Shown one piece after another: positions 45,522 to 54,368 of a stretch of 64,000 nt of DNA. Within the stretch, counting starts at the first letter, position 1. Each line of letters starts with the position of its first letter. The notes beneath the pieces were generated by a model. It was not told where the DNA came from. It did not search any database and worked only from the letters and a program-made list of their open reading frames with translations. Origin of the DNA: Flavobacterium rivuli WB 3.3-2 = DSM 21788 (lineage in GTDB: Bacteria; Bacteroidota; Bacteroidia; Flavobacteriales; Flavobacteriaceae). The translations under genes were made by a program, and so were the position numbers. The stretch covers positions 186,001 through 250,000 of the forward strand of contig NZ_KB899967.1 in NCBI RefSeq assembly GCF_000378485.1. The letters are read 5' to 3'.

Positions 45522-47675
45522 TTATAATGTTTTTTCGCGCGACCAAATACGGTGATTAGCCATTGCAGTAATAAAGTTGGCAGCAAATGTGCTGTTATCG
45601 CCATCACGGCCTACTATAATACCTTCGTCTTCATTATCAATTTTAGAGGCAAACCCTGTTCCGGATAGCAGCTCTATACCGCCTGCCTGTGCTCCTATTA
45701 CCTTACAATGCTTGTAGGCATCGTTAAGAAAATCGGTCACATCGCCATCTTCAGAAAGTTCATTAAGGTCGAGCCCTCCGGGAATATACACCGCATCAAA
45801 CAAAACTGATGATGATGTAAGGAAACTAAAATCAACGGCAAGCTCGCCACCCTGGTCACCTTTTACCACACCCAGATAAGGTGCTATAACACATCCTTTG
45901 GCACTTTGCTTAAGCAGTGCTTCTTTAATATCCAGTACCGCCTGTTCATCTACACCATCGGCACAAATAATAGCTACTTTTCGCGATTCTATAGAAGGCT
46001 GTACCGTAGGGTTGTTTATCATGCTTAATGCCTGCGAAGACTCTACAGATGACGGAACCGACTTAGGCTCCTGACTTAAATCGGCATCGGGCGATACGCC
46101 GTGGTTCATAGGCTGCTCCGGCGTTGCAGGAATAGTAAGCCTTAGCCCCTTTGCTACTTTAGCAGCAAGATCTGTATCTACCTGAGAGAGTATGCCCAGC
46201 ATACGTACCCTTATCGCTGTGGTATCTACTTTACCCAGTTCAAAACGCAATGCTCTCACTATATGGTCTTTTTCTGTTTGTGACTGGCTGTTATAGAATA
46301 ATTTTGCCTGCCCAAAATGATCCGAAAAACTCTCGCTCCTGCCCCTTACTTTATGAGCTTCCACGCGTTCGTTAAAGCTGGCAAAACCACCTTCGGCAAT
46401 TTTTGCCTGATACGGGCAGCCTCCGCCTAATGAATTTGGCGAGTAGCTAACCCTGCCCACATTAATTTCCTGGCGCATGTGGCCGTCACGCTGGTTATTG
46501 TGCGTAGGAGAAATACTCCTGTTAATAGGAATTTCATGAAAATTAGGGCTACCCAGGCGTGATAGCTGCGTATCTGTATACGAGAAAAGCCTGCCCTGTA
46601 AAAGCGGGTCGTTTGTAAAATCTATACCCGGTACTACGTGCCCGGGGTGAAAGGCAATTTGCTCGGTCTCGGCAAAAAAGTTATCGGGGTTGCGGTTCAG
46701 TACCATTTTACCTATAATGGTTACCGGCACCAGTTCTTCGGGGATTATCTTGGTAGGGTCCAGCAGGTCAAACTCAAATTTATGCTCGTCGGCTTCAGGT
46801 ATTATCTGCACGCCAAGTTCCCATTCCGGGAAATTACCCATTTCTATAGCTTCCCATAGGTCGCGCCTGTGAAAATCAGGGTCTTTGCCCGAAATTTTTT
46901 GTGCTTCGTCCCACACTACAGCATGGGTGCCTAATTTAGGTTTCCAGTGTATCTTAACAAAGTGCGACTCATTTTGTTCGTTGATAAAGCGGAAGGTATG
47001 CACACCAAAACCTTCCATCATGCGGTAACTTCTTGGTAACGAACGGTCAGACATTAACCACATGATCATGTGCGTAGATTCCGGCATTAGCGAAATAAAA
47101 TCCCAAAAAGTATCGTGTGCCGATGCTGCCTGCGGAATTTCGTTGTGCGGTTCTGGTTTTACAGCGTGTACAAGATCCGGGAACTTAGTGGCATCCTGTA
47201 TAAAAAATACCGGTATGTTGTTGCCCACAAAATCGTAGATGCCCTCCTGTGTGTAAAACTTAACCGAGAAACCACGTACATCACGGGCAAGGTCGGTCGA
47301 TCCGCGCGAGCCAGCTACAGTAGAAAAACGTGTAAATACCGGCGTTCTTAAACCTGCTTCCTGTAAAAAACCAGCTTTGGTAAATTGTGGTATAGGGTTA
47401 GTTACTTCAAAATAGCCATGCGCACCAGAGCCTCTTGCATGTACAATTCTTTCAGGAATACGCTCATGGTCAAAATGGGTTATTTTTTCCCGTAGTATAA
47501 AATCTTCAAGCAGCGATGGGCCACGTTCTCCCGCTTTAAGAGAGTTGTTATCGTCATTAATTTTAATACCCTGATTTGTGGTCAGGAACTTGTTTGTTGC
47601 ATCAGATTTATTGATGAGCAAATCTTTTTGTTTAGCATCCTGATGGTTAAAATCCGGTGTGGAGTCCTGTTTCAT
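45522..47675 (-). CDS. katE: catalase HPII-like, large-subunit clade with C-terminal DJ-1/GATase-like domain
   Basis: A 717-aa monofunctional catalase that disproportionates H2O2. Catalytic His79 (ERIVHARG), Asn152 (DFVGNN), and the heme-ligand Tyr near 366 (LFSYTDTQ) are present. Residues ~565-717 form the flavodoxin/DJ-1-like domain with [20 protein letters not shown] and [14 protein letters not shown]. The Ala replaces the nucleophile Cys of true proteases. Length is close to E. coli HPII. It heads an operon with the DUF892 gene, a pairing suggestive of a peroxide or iron stress response. Confidence 0.95.
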   Translation of the reverse strand: MKQDSTPDFNHQDAKQKDLLINKSDATNKFLTTNQGIKINDDNNSLKAGERGPSLLEDFILREKITHFDHERIPERIVHARGSGAHGYFEVTNPIPQFTKAGFLQEAGLRTPVFTRFSTVAGSRGSTDLARDVRGFSVKFYTQEGIYDFVGNNIPVFFIQDATKFPDLVHAVKPEPHNEIPQAASAHDTFWDFISLMPESTHMIMWLMSDRSLPRSYRMMEGFGVHTFRFINEQNESHFVKIHWKPKLGTHAVVWDEAQKISGKDPDFHRRDLWEAIEMGNFPEWELGVQIIPEADEHKFEFDLLDPTKIIPEELVPVTIIGKMVLNRNPDNFFAETEQIAFHPGHVVPGIDFTNDPLLQGRLFSYTDTQLSRLGSPNFHEIPINRSISPTHNNQRDGHMRQEINVGRVSYSPNSLGGGCPYQAKIAEGGFASFNERVEAHKVRGRSESFSDHFGQAKLFYNSQSQTEKDHIVRALRFELGKVDTTAIRVRMLGILSQVDTDLAAKVAKGLRLTIPATPEQPMNHGVSPDADLSQEPKSVPSSVESSQALSMINNPTVQPSIESRKVAIICADGVDEQAVLDIKEALLKQSAKGCVIAPYLGVVKGDQGGELAVDFSFLTSSSVLFDAVYIPGGLDLNELSEDGDVTDFLNDAYKHCKVIGAQAGGIELLSGTGFASKIDNEDEGIIVGRDGDNSTFAANFITAMANHRIWSREKTL

Positions 47676-47810
47676 AAGTTATAATTTTTTTGAAGGTGTG
47701 TGTATCCTTATTTTTGTAAATGTCCCTTATAAAGGTAGTTGCATGTAAATCATCTCTGATTACGATATTTTACAATAAAGTATGAATCTAAAATCAGGTA
47801 GCCTTTATAA

Positions 47811-47834
47811 ATAAAAAACCTGCCGAAGCAGGTT
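47811..47834 (-). terminator. terminator of the 78-aa lipoprotein gene
   Basis: AACCTGC-CGAA-GCAGGTT followed by a T tract on the minus strand. Confidence 0.85.
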
Positions 47835-47856
47835 ACATTTCTTAAGTAAGTATTGT

Positions 47857-48093
47857 TTACTTATTAGCCGGTGGCGTCCTGTTAACAGTGTCCCCTACCG
47901 TTGCCGACCCCGGGCCTGTTTCGTGTATGGTAGAATCTTTTGCGGCATTGTCGTTATTAGTTGGCGTTTCGTTGCTGTAATTTTCATTAGGCCCATAAGA
48001 GTCGGCTTTCTCTGCTTTGTCTTTACAACCTACAAACAATCCGGTTAAGGCTATAACCATAAAAACGGCAAGGTTATTTACAAACTTTTTCAT
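47857..48093 (-). CDS. small lipoprotein, hypothetical
   Basis: A 78-aa lipoprotein: signal helix then lipobox LFVGC (Cys about 23), followed by a disordered Asn/Thr/Pro-rich tail with PNENYSNETPTNNDNA and ending TPPANK. Such tails are typical of flavobacterial stress lipoproteins; no function known. Confidence 0.72.
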   Translation of the reverse strand: MKKFVNNLAVFMVIALTGLFVGCKDKAEKADSYGPNENYSNETPTNNDNAAKDSTIHETGPGSATVGDTVNRTPPANK

Positions 48094-48227
48094 AAGGTAT
48101 TTTATTAAATTGATTGACAGATACTTTTTTTATAAAGTTACCTTATCCTCTCAATAACATGTTCTTAGCAACTTGTAAGCTTATGTTAAACTTTGACGCT
48201 GAATTAGTTATATTTTTAACAGGAATA

Positions 48228-48971
48228 TTACTCTAAACCGGAATGTTTGTATTTACTATAATAAATAGCCATTTCTATACCGTGTTCATCTAACAGCGGG
48301 TTAGATGCAAAGCGGTTTACCTTATAACTATCCGGCTGGGCCAATAGTAAATTTTGTGTAAGAGCTAAACACAAAGCATCGAGTATATCATCTTTAGCAA
48401 CCTCCAGCCTTTTATAATCTATGAGTGCCTTTGTATAAAGACTTTCAGATTGTTCATTATACCTCATCAGTATTGCCAGCCTTTCGGTTGCACCATCGGC
48501 GGTCTTTTTACTATACAGAAGCGGAGAGCCGCCATTTAAAAACTGAAACGCTATTTCGGGATGCGACTCTTTAAACCTCAGCCTTATATTATGATCGTTT
48601 ATTAATACATCATCAAGTTCTTTTATTTTAGGTAGTATAAACCACGTTTGTTTAGATATTCCGCAGTCCATTATCTGCCTGTTAATCCCGTTAGCTTCGG
48701 CATAATTAGCGGCCGTTAATGCCTCCCTGCAGGGAATAGAAAAGACACTCGATTTTCTGTTGGCGGGCAAAACAGCCCTCGCCGTTTTTTCGCAATTCCT
48801 TACGTTATTTTTCTCACTTACCAGTCCTATCGGAATGTCTATTAAAAATGAATACGCATCGCCATAATGTTTAATAACATCATTTATATTTTTAAATATA
48901 AGGACTTTGCCATCATTATAACAGGCAGTAACCCAACCGTACCTGCACCCATCTATACCTACAGCTTTCAT
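48228..48971 (-). CDS. DUF429 family protein
   Basis: A 247-aa RNase H-fold protein: MKAVGIDGCRYGWVTACYND (Asp8), FLIDIPIGLV (acidic), HPEIAFQFLNGG, and AKDDILDALCLALTQN, the conserved DUF429 blocks. An ATG two codons upstream is possible. The family is predicted to be a nuclease but not shown to be one. It is divergent from the Crp/Fnr gene. Confidence 0.85.
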   Translation of the reverse strand: MKAVGIDGCRYGWVTACYNDGKVLIFKNINDVIKHYGDAYSFLIDIPIGLVSEKNNVRNCEKTARAVLPANRKSSVFSIPCREALTAANYAEANGINRQIMDCGISKQTWFILPKIKELDDVLINDHNIRLRFKESHPEIAFQFLNGGSPLLYSKKTADGATERLAILMRYNEQSESLYTKALIDYKRLEVAKDDILDALCLALTQNLLLAQPDSYKVNRFASNPLLDEHGIEMAIYYSKYKHSGLE

Positions 48972-49026
48972 ACACATGTTTAAAATTTAAATGTATTACA
49001 TAAATACTGTAAAACAAATTTCACTT

Positions 49027-49042
49027 TTTGCCAAATGGCAAA
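49027..49042 (+). promoter_or_regulatory. Crp/Fnr-type operator, copy 1 (upstream of the regulator gene)
   Basis: TTTGCC-AAAT-GGCAAA inverted repeat. The surrounding CTTTTTGCCAAATGGCAAAT is repeated exactly at 49654-49673. Its centre lies 29.5 bases upstream of a TAACTTTA -7-like element whose end is 5 bases before the ATG. Confidence 0.8.
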
Positions 49043-49075
49043 TTATTAGTACGCTGCATTCGCTAACTTTACCTT

Positions 49076-49648
49076 ATGGAAACACTTATTAATTACCTGT
49101 TGCAGTTTGGGCATTTAAATACCCAGCAAATAGAACTTATAAAAAGCAAGGGGGTAGCACACGAATTAAAAAAAGACACGTACTACAGTGAGGCCGGAAC
49201 GATACCCCGCGAAATAATTTTTATTACCGAAGGGATTTTCAGGATAAGTTATTACAATAATAAAGGCGATGATGTTACTAAGTATTTTATAGACGAGAAT
49301 AACCTTGTGGTAGATATTATGAGCTACAACGAGGGCATACCTTCATCGGCTTACATACAAAGTGTAACCGATAGTAAATACATAGCTTTCTCTAAAGAAG
49401 CGTTGCAGGAACTCTCTATGACCATAATTGCGTGGGATGCCATAATGAATAAAATTATAGCAAAGGCTTTAGCCGAAAAGGTAAACAAGATAAGCCCTAT
49501 GCTGAGCGAAGATGCAACCGAACGCTATCTTAGCTTTTTTACAAAATTTCCGGGTATGGCAAACCGCATTCCGCTCTCCTATTTAGCATCTTACCTGGGC
49601 ATAACGCAATCTTCTTTAAGCCGGATAAGGAAAAATATTAACGGCTAA
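49076..49648 (+). CDS. Crp/Fnr family transcriptional regulator
   Basis: A 190-aa protein: N-terminal cNMP-binding-like beta-barrel (LKKDTYYSEAGTIPREIIFI, FRISYYNNKGDDVTKYFIDE) lacking the cAMP-binding Arg-Ser phosphate cassette, then a C-terminal HTH (ANRIPLSYLASYLGITQSSLSRIRK). No Cys motif for an Fe-S cluster is seen. Identical operators precede it and the neighbouring SDR, so it likely controls itself and that gene. The promoter is so close that the mRNA may be leaderless. Confidence 0.9.
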   Translation: METLINYLLQFGHLNTQQIELIKSKGVAHELKKDTYYSEAGTIPREIIFITEGIFRISYYNNKGDDVTKYFIDENNLVVDIMSYNEGIPSSAYIQSVTDSKYIAFSKEALQELSMTIIAWDAIMNKIIAKALAEKVNKISPMLSEDATERYLSFFTKFPGMANRIPLSYLASYLGITQSSLSRIRKNING

Positions 49649-49655
49649 GCCGCTT

Positions 49656-49671
49656 TTTGCCAAATGGCAAA
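49656..49671 (+). promoter_or_regulatory. Crp/Fnr-type operator, copy 2 (upstream of the SDR gene)
   Basis: Same TTTGCC-AAAT-GGCAAA site, 29.5 bases upstream (centre to start) of a CAACTTTG -7 element. It starts 8 bases after the regulator's stop codon. Confidence 0.82.
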
Positions 49672-49725
49672 TGATAGCACTTTTTATGTCACCAACTTTG
49701 CCTTACAATTAAAAAAGAAAAAAAA

Positions 49726-50463
49726 ATGAAAACAGTATTGATTACAGGAGCCAATAAAAGTATTGGTTTTGAAACCGCAAGGCAGTTAGCTAAACAAGGA
49801 TACTTTATTTACCTGGGCAGCCGCGATATTAATAATGGCACACAAGCAGCCGATACTCTTAAAGCGGAAGGATTAAGCAATGTTGAAGCTATTGCCATAG
49901 ATGTATGCGATAAAGCATCTATAGAAGCTGCCAGGAAAACTATAGAGGCAAAATCAGGCTTGCTGGATGTGCTGGTTAATAACGCAGGAATACTGGGCAT
50001 ACAGCCGCAAAACGCATCTGACATGAATACAGATGAGATACGTAAAGTGTTTGACACTAACTTTTTTGGAACAATAGATGTAACGCAGGCCTTTATAAGC
50101 CTGCTTGAAAAAGCAGAAGTCCCGGTAATTGTTAATGTAACATCGGGCCTGGGCTCACTTACCCTGCACAGCGACCCAAACTGGAAATATTATCCATATA
50201 AAACTGCTGCTTACGGTACATCTAAAACGGCACAAAATGCTTATACCGTTGTGCTTGCTGCCGAACTTAAAGACAAAGGTTTTAAAGTAAACGCGATAGA
50301 TCCCGGCTATACCGCCACTGATTTTAACAACCACAGTGGCCCTAACAGCGTAGAGTATGCTGCGGCATTTGTTGCCAGATATGCTGTTCTTGATGCCAAT
50401 GGCCCTACCGGTAACTATTTTAGCCCCGATATTGAAACCGAAAATAACGAGAGCCCCTGGTAA
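49726..50463 (+). CDS. SDR family oxidoreductase
   Basis: A 245-aa classical SDR: TGANKSIGFETARQLA, VNNAGILG, NVTSGLGSL (Ser), YGTSKTAQNAYT (Tyr/Lys). Similar enzymes reduce carbonyl compounds; substrate unknown. Duplicated operator indicates regulation by the adjacent Crp/Fnr protein. A terminator follows. Confidence 0.92.
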   Translation: MKTVLITGANKSIGFETARQLAKQGYFIYLGSRDINNGTQAADTLKAEGLSNVEAIAIDVCDKASIEAARKTIEAKSGLLDVLVNNAGILGIQPQNASDMNTDEIRKVFDTNFFGTIDVTQAFISLLEKAEVPVIVNVTSGLGSLTLHSDPNWKYYPYKTAAYGTSKTAQNAYTVVLAAELKDKGFKVNAIDPGYTATDFNNHSGPNSVEYAAAFVARYAVLDANGPTGNYFSPDIETENNESPW

Positions 50464-50483
50464 TTGTTACTAAGCTATGATGC

Positions 50484-50517
50484 AAAAAGCTCCGGATCAT
50501 AAAATCCGGAGCTTTTC
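50484..50517. terminator. intrinsic terminator after the SDR gene
   Basis: AAAAGCTCCGGAT/ATCCGGAGCTTTT perfect stem, 21 bases after the stop codon. Confidence 0.88.
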
Positions 50518-50520
50518 TAT

Positions 50521-50681
50521 GAACTCGTCTTGATTTTTATGATTGAAGCGAAAAATAGAGATTTTTGTTTCAGATTTTAGCTTTTTTGCATTGCATAGCA
50601 GCGCTACGGAATAATAAAACAGGTAAAATATGAAGCGAAAAGATCATTTTGCAGCCAATTGAAAAAAGTCAAGATGAGTTC
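50521..50681. mobile_element. MITE-like inverted-repeat element (non-coding)
   Basis: An element of about 161 bp between the SDR terminator and the next gene. The terminal 18 bases are inverted repeats with 16 matches (left GAACTCGTCTTGATTTTT, right its complement with two changes). Subterminal TGAAGCGAAAA occurs near both ends. It has no ORF and no flanking IS. The target-site duplication cannot be seen clearly. Confidence 0.6.
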
Positions 50682-50703
50682 TATTTTTAAACGTGATAAA
50701 AAA

Positions 50704-52212
50704 TCACTCAATTGCCTTAAACTTTTTCATTTCTTCAAGAGGCTCTATAGTACTGTATTCTTTCCATATTTTAGGGTCGTAACTTTCTAATTGCAAGTAG
50801 CTAAATTCGCGTTCTTTAGCGCTCTCTAATTCGCCCATAGATATTTCAGAATATGCCATGCTATAGTATTCCTGCCTGGTTTGCATATTTGTTTCTATCT
50901 TAAGGTCAAACGCCACTACATCTTTTTCTTCTTTGGTAATCTCAATAAACTTTAGCGGCCTGTTTAAATACATATATTCTCCTGATGTAACAGATGCATA
51001 TTGCAGATAATAACCACCACCGGAGTTTCTTTCTTTAAATATTAATGTTCCCCTGCTCACATTTTCTGATTGTTTTACACCCAGCAGGAATTTTAGGTTT
51101 ACTCCTCCCAGTGTTTTTCCTTCGGCTAACTGATAATCGGCCTTAACTACAGCATAATCATTATCAGATACATATAAGGTACCCGTGTACTTAGCCTTAC
51201 TTTTTTTAGGGCTAAACTTTAAAATATAAACATACTGGTCGCCTAACGGTATAGCCCCTTCATAAACATAACTATACAACTCCGGGTGCGTAACGAAATC
51301 ATTTTTATAAGGATTTAAAAAACTCCTTTCAAATAAAAACATACTTATATCTGATTTTGCTGTAGTAAGTTCTGTAGCTTTTTGTTTGCCTTTTTTCCTG
51401 GCCCCTACACCTATAGGTATAGTATCCTGCGAACCAAAGAGGCCACTTTTAATCCTGTAATACTTAGTGGTATCAAGGTGTTTAAATAATATGCCCGTAG
51501 CCATTTGCTCCATTTCGTTTATAGATACTGCACGGTTTTTATCCTTAAGCTTTATCCCTTTTACAATATCATACTTACCATAAAAAACGGGTTTGCCGTC
51601 TACTGTTTTTACGCCATTGTAATAATTACAAATTAACTCTTTAAACTCTACCGGCGGGCGGGCTATTAGGCCTGATGTAAGTTCCTTAAACTGCTTGTTT
51701 GTTGATTTTAAATCCTCCTTACTAAACCCCGACGATTTATTTATTTCTACATTAAGCTTAATGGGCATAAAACTGTTAGATTCCCTGTAAAAAAAAGTGT
51801 TTTTAGACGGGTCTGCCTTGTAATTATAATTGCGCGCTAAATTTCTTTTTACGGCAGCAATTATACTGTCGCCATTGGGTGCTATGTTTGTTATATTTAC
51901 CGTTTCCAGTTCAAAAACACCGGGGTTAAGTTTAACAGTAAACTCAGAGGCTTTTAATTCGGCTACGGTTATACGTGCAGTATGGTAACCCAAAAAGGAT
52001 ATTGTAAGCACTGTATTATCGGCATTGTTTTTTTCGGGTATGGCAAAGCCGCCCTCTGCATTGCTAACAATATTTTCGCCGTTAACTTCTATATTGGCAT
52101 ACGGCAGCCCTTCATTACTTTGGGCATCAATAACTTTTGCAGTAATACTTTGGGCAATTACAGCCTGCATACCCAGCAGGATAAAGAGGTACATAAATAA
52201 ATTTCTTAACAT
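50704..52212 (-). CDS. exported CarboxypepD_reg-like domain protein
   Basis: A 502-aa protein with a signal peptide (NLFMYLFILLGMQAVIAQ). Residues 25-105 form a carboxypeptidase-regulatory-like beta-sandwich (AKVIDAQSNEGLPYANIEVN, SFLGYHTARITV), as in TonB-dependent receptors and other surface proteins of Bacteroidota. The remaining ~400 residues are beta-rich, ending in a Lys/Glu-rich tail. No TonB receptor barrel or plug is present. It may be an envelope protein of the DUF5686-like group. Confidence 0.75.
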   Translation of the reverse strand: MLRNLFMYLFILLGMQAVIAQSITAKVIDAQSNEGLPYANIEVNGENIVSNAEGGFAIPEKNNADNTVLTISFLGYHTARITVAELKASEFTVKLNPGVFELETVNITNIAPNGDSIIAAVKRNLARNYNYKADPSKNTFFYRESNSFMPIKLNVEINKSSGFSKEDLKSTNKQFKELTSGLIARPPVEFKELICNYYNGVKTVDGKPVFYGKYDIVKGIKLKDKNRAVSINEMEQMATGILFKHLDTTKYYRIKSGLFGSQDTIPIGVGARKKGKQKATELTTAKSDISMFLFERSFLNPYKNDFVTHPELYSYVYEGAIPLGDQYVYILKFSPKKSKAKYTGTLYVSDNDYAVVKADYQLAEGKTLGGVNLKFLLGVKQSENVSRGTLIFKERNSGGGYYLQYASVTSGEYMYLNRPLKFIEITKEEKDVVAFDLKIETNMQTRQEYYSMAYSEISMGELESAKEREFSYLQLESYDPKIWKEYSTIEPLEEMKKFKAIE

Positions 52213-52367
52213 GGTGTGGTTGGTTTGGCTTATTGATATTGGTTGTCATGTAAGTGCATTTGCAAATAAGGAAAATTAACACAAATACACAATACTTATT
52301 ATAACTAACGTTAAGCAATGCTAAATATTTCAGCGCATTTTAACCAAACACCTTTTTTAATATTAAG

Positions 52368-52375
52368 TATCTTTG
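52368..52375 (+). promoter_or_regulatory. putative -7 element of the bioA promoter
   Basis: TATCTTTG lies 22 bases before the bioA ATG, matching TAnnTTTG. No good -33 box. Confidence 0.5.
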
Positions 52376-52396
52376 CGCACCTAAAACATCGGGCAA

Positions 52397-53650
52397 ATGA
52401 AACTGTGGTTCCCCTACAAGCAAATGAAAAACATGGAAGTGCTGCTAAGCGTAAAAAATGCTCAGGGAGCAGTACTGCACATGGAAAACGGCACGGCGTT
52501 AATAGACGGTATATCGTCATGGTGGGCCGTAATACATGGTTACAATCATCCGGATATTAACGCTGCACTGATAAGCCAGATAAACCAGGTAAGCCATGTT
52601 ATGCTGGGCGGGCTGTCGCACCAGCCTGCGGCGCAACTTGCCGATACATTAGTACGCATCACTCCGCAAGGTTTAAACCATGTATTTTTTTCAGACAGCG
52701 GCTCTATAGGTGTAGAGGTCGCCCTAAAAATGGCACTGCAATATTTTAAGAATGAAGGCTACACTGGCAAAACAATAATTGTTTCACTTAAAAATGGCTA
52801 TCATGGCGATACTTTTAAAGCTATGGAGGTTAGCGATGACTCTGATTTTACAAATGCCTTTGATGATGTATTGCACCGTGGGTACTTTGTAAACATCCCT
52901 ACAGGTGGCTATAATGCAACCGATACCGAAATTGAAACTGCCGTTGTAGAGGTTGAGGCACTTTTTAAACAAGATGCTGCCACTATTGCCTGCTTTATTT
53001 TAGAACCTGTAATACAATGTGCAGGCGGCATGAACATCTATTCGCCATTATACTTACAACACGTGCGCAGGCTATGCGATGAATATAATATACTTTTAAT
53101 TTTTGATGAGGTTGCCACCGGTTTTGGCCGCACCGGTAAATTATTCGCTGCAGAGCATGCCGGTATAAGCCCCGATATTATGATAATGGGTAAGGCTATG
53201 ACTGCAGGCTACATAGGCCATGCCGCAACTCTGGCAAGCACAAAAGTATTTAACAGCTTTTTAGGCGATACGTATGAGAAAGCGCTCATGCACGGCCCTA
53301 CTTTTATGGGCAACCCGCTGGCATGTACTGTAGCTTTGCAAAGTATAAAAATTATTGAAGAGCAAAATTACCTTGCTAAAATAGCCAATATTGAGCACGT
53401 TATAAGCGAGCAGTTTAAAACTATACAGTCTGATTTTATACAGGAAAAAAGGGTACTGGGTGCCATTGGCGTTATCGAAATGAAAGATGCACAATCACTT
53501 GCCGGCTTTAATAAATTCTGCCAGGAAGAGGGCGTTTGGCTAAGACCTATTGGCAACATATTGTACCTTATGCCGCCATACATTATTAGCGATAAACAAC
53601 TGCTTACTTTACTTAAAGTGATAAAAGATTGGATAGATAAATTAGCATAG
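52397..53650 (+). CDS. bioA: adenosylmethionine-8-amino-7-oxononanoate aminotransferase
   Basis: A 417-aa PLP enzyme that transfers the amino group of S-adenosylmethionine to KAPA to make DAPA in biotin synthesis. Blocks are ISSWWAVIHGYNHPDIN (~35), MLGGLSHQPA, SDSGSIGVEVALKMALQYF, NGYHGDTF, DEVATGFGRTG with the cofactor Asp, and GKAMTAG with the PLP lysine Lys266, then HGPTFMGNPLAC. The N-terminal LWFPYKQM differs from the usual LWHPYTQM (His and Thr changed). No other bio genes are in the window. Confidence 0.95.
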   Translation: MKLWFPYKQMKNMEVLLSVKNAQGAVLHMENGTALIDGISSWWAVIHGYNHPDINAALISQINQVSHVMLGGLSHQPAAQLADTLVRITPQGLNHVFFSDSGSIGVEVALKMALQYFKNEGYTGKTIIVSLKNGYHGDTFKAMEVSDDSDFTNAFDDVLHRGYFVNIPTGGYNATDTEIETAVVEVEALFKQDAATIACFILEPVIQCAGGMNIYSPLYLQHVRRLCDEYNILLIFDEVATGFGRTGKLFAAEHAGISPDIMIMGKAMTAGYIGHAATLASTKVFNSFLGDTYEKALMHGPTFMGNPLACTVALQSIKIIEEQNYLAKIANIEHVISEQFKTIQSDFIQEKRVLGAIGVIEMKDAQSLAGFNKFCQEEGVWLRPIGNILYLMPPYIISDKQLLTLLKVIKDWIDKLA

Positions 53651-53718
53651 AAATACAGCGGGAGCAAATTATATTTTACACAATGCGTTAAATTGTAAAA
53701 AATAAATCATCCTTACCG

Positions 53719-53726
53719 TATATTTG
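53719..53726 (+). promoter_or_regulatory. putative -7 element upstream of the 167-aa lipoprotein gene
   Basis: TATATTTG 33 bases before the ATG; a TTG lies 23 bases upstream. Confidence 0.5.
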
Positions 53727-53758
53727 GATACTTATATTTTATTTTTTTAACCAATTTT

Positions 53759-54262
53759 ATGATGCTCAAAAACATAGCCATATTTATATTCCTTATAAGT
53801 TTGTATAGCTGTACAAACACTGAAAATTTTGATATAAGCCCAATAGATCCTGTAATTAATAAACAGTTCCTTACAGGACAGGGGTTGGACACACGCCTTT
53901 TTAGCACAAAGGATATCTTTCAGTACTATGAAATTGACAACTATAAAGGTTTTGAGAACAAAGAGCTTTTACAAAAATTAAATGCTTTTATACAGGAAAC
54001 TTATCCAACAGCAACTACCAAATTTCCTGAAACACTCACTATTTTTTTTTACCGGAAAAATTCTTTTTCAAATTATGGGGATGGTATATATGAAGCTGCA
54101 CGCGATAATGAGTTTGGCAGGATAGATAAGGAAGATGATAATTTAGTTGCGCTATCCCGCATTTCGCATGCAACCGGTAGCCTTAAATTATTAAAGCATA
54201 CTTTTATTTACAACCATGGTAAGACAGTACTGGACTTGACCGACACATTAGCCTTTAAATAA
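53759..54262 (+). CDS. hypothetical lipoprotein
   Basis: A 167-aa protein with a lipoprotein signal (IFIFLISLYSC, Cys about 18). The rest is a small alpha/beta domain with YEIDNYKGFENKELLQKLNAF and TLTIFFYRKNSFSNYG. I recognise no family. It is followed by a terminator and converges with the phosphatase gene. Confidence 0.7.
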   Translation: MMLKNIAIFIFLISLYSCTNTENFDISPIDPVINKQFLTGQGLDTRLFSTKDIFQYYEIDNYKGFENKELLQKLNAFIQETYPTATTKFPETLTIFFYRKNSFSNYGDGIYEAARDNEFGRIDKEDDNLVALSRISHATGSLKLLKHTFIYNHGKTVLDLTDTLAFK

Positions 54263-54306
54263 ATGCTCCTGTATACTATAGCTAAATTACAGAATTAATA
54301 AAACAA

Positions 54307-54331
54307 CAAAAGCTGCACGGGGCAGCTTTTG
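54307..54331. terminator. bidirectional terminator between the lipoprotein and phosphatase genes
   Basis: CAAAAGCTGC/GCAGCTTTTG stem with A and T flanks, between convergent stops. Confidence 0.85.
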
Positions 54332-54368
54332 TCTTTTATACTATCAGGTACTCCTTTGCAGGTAAGTT

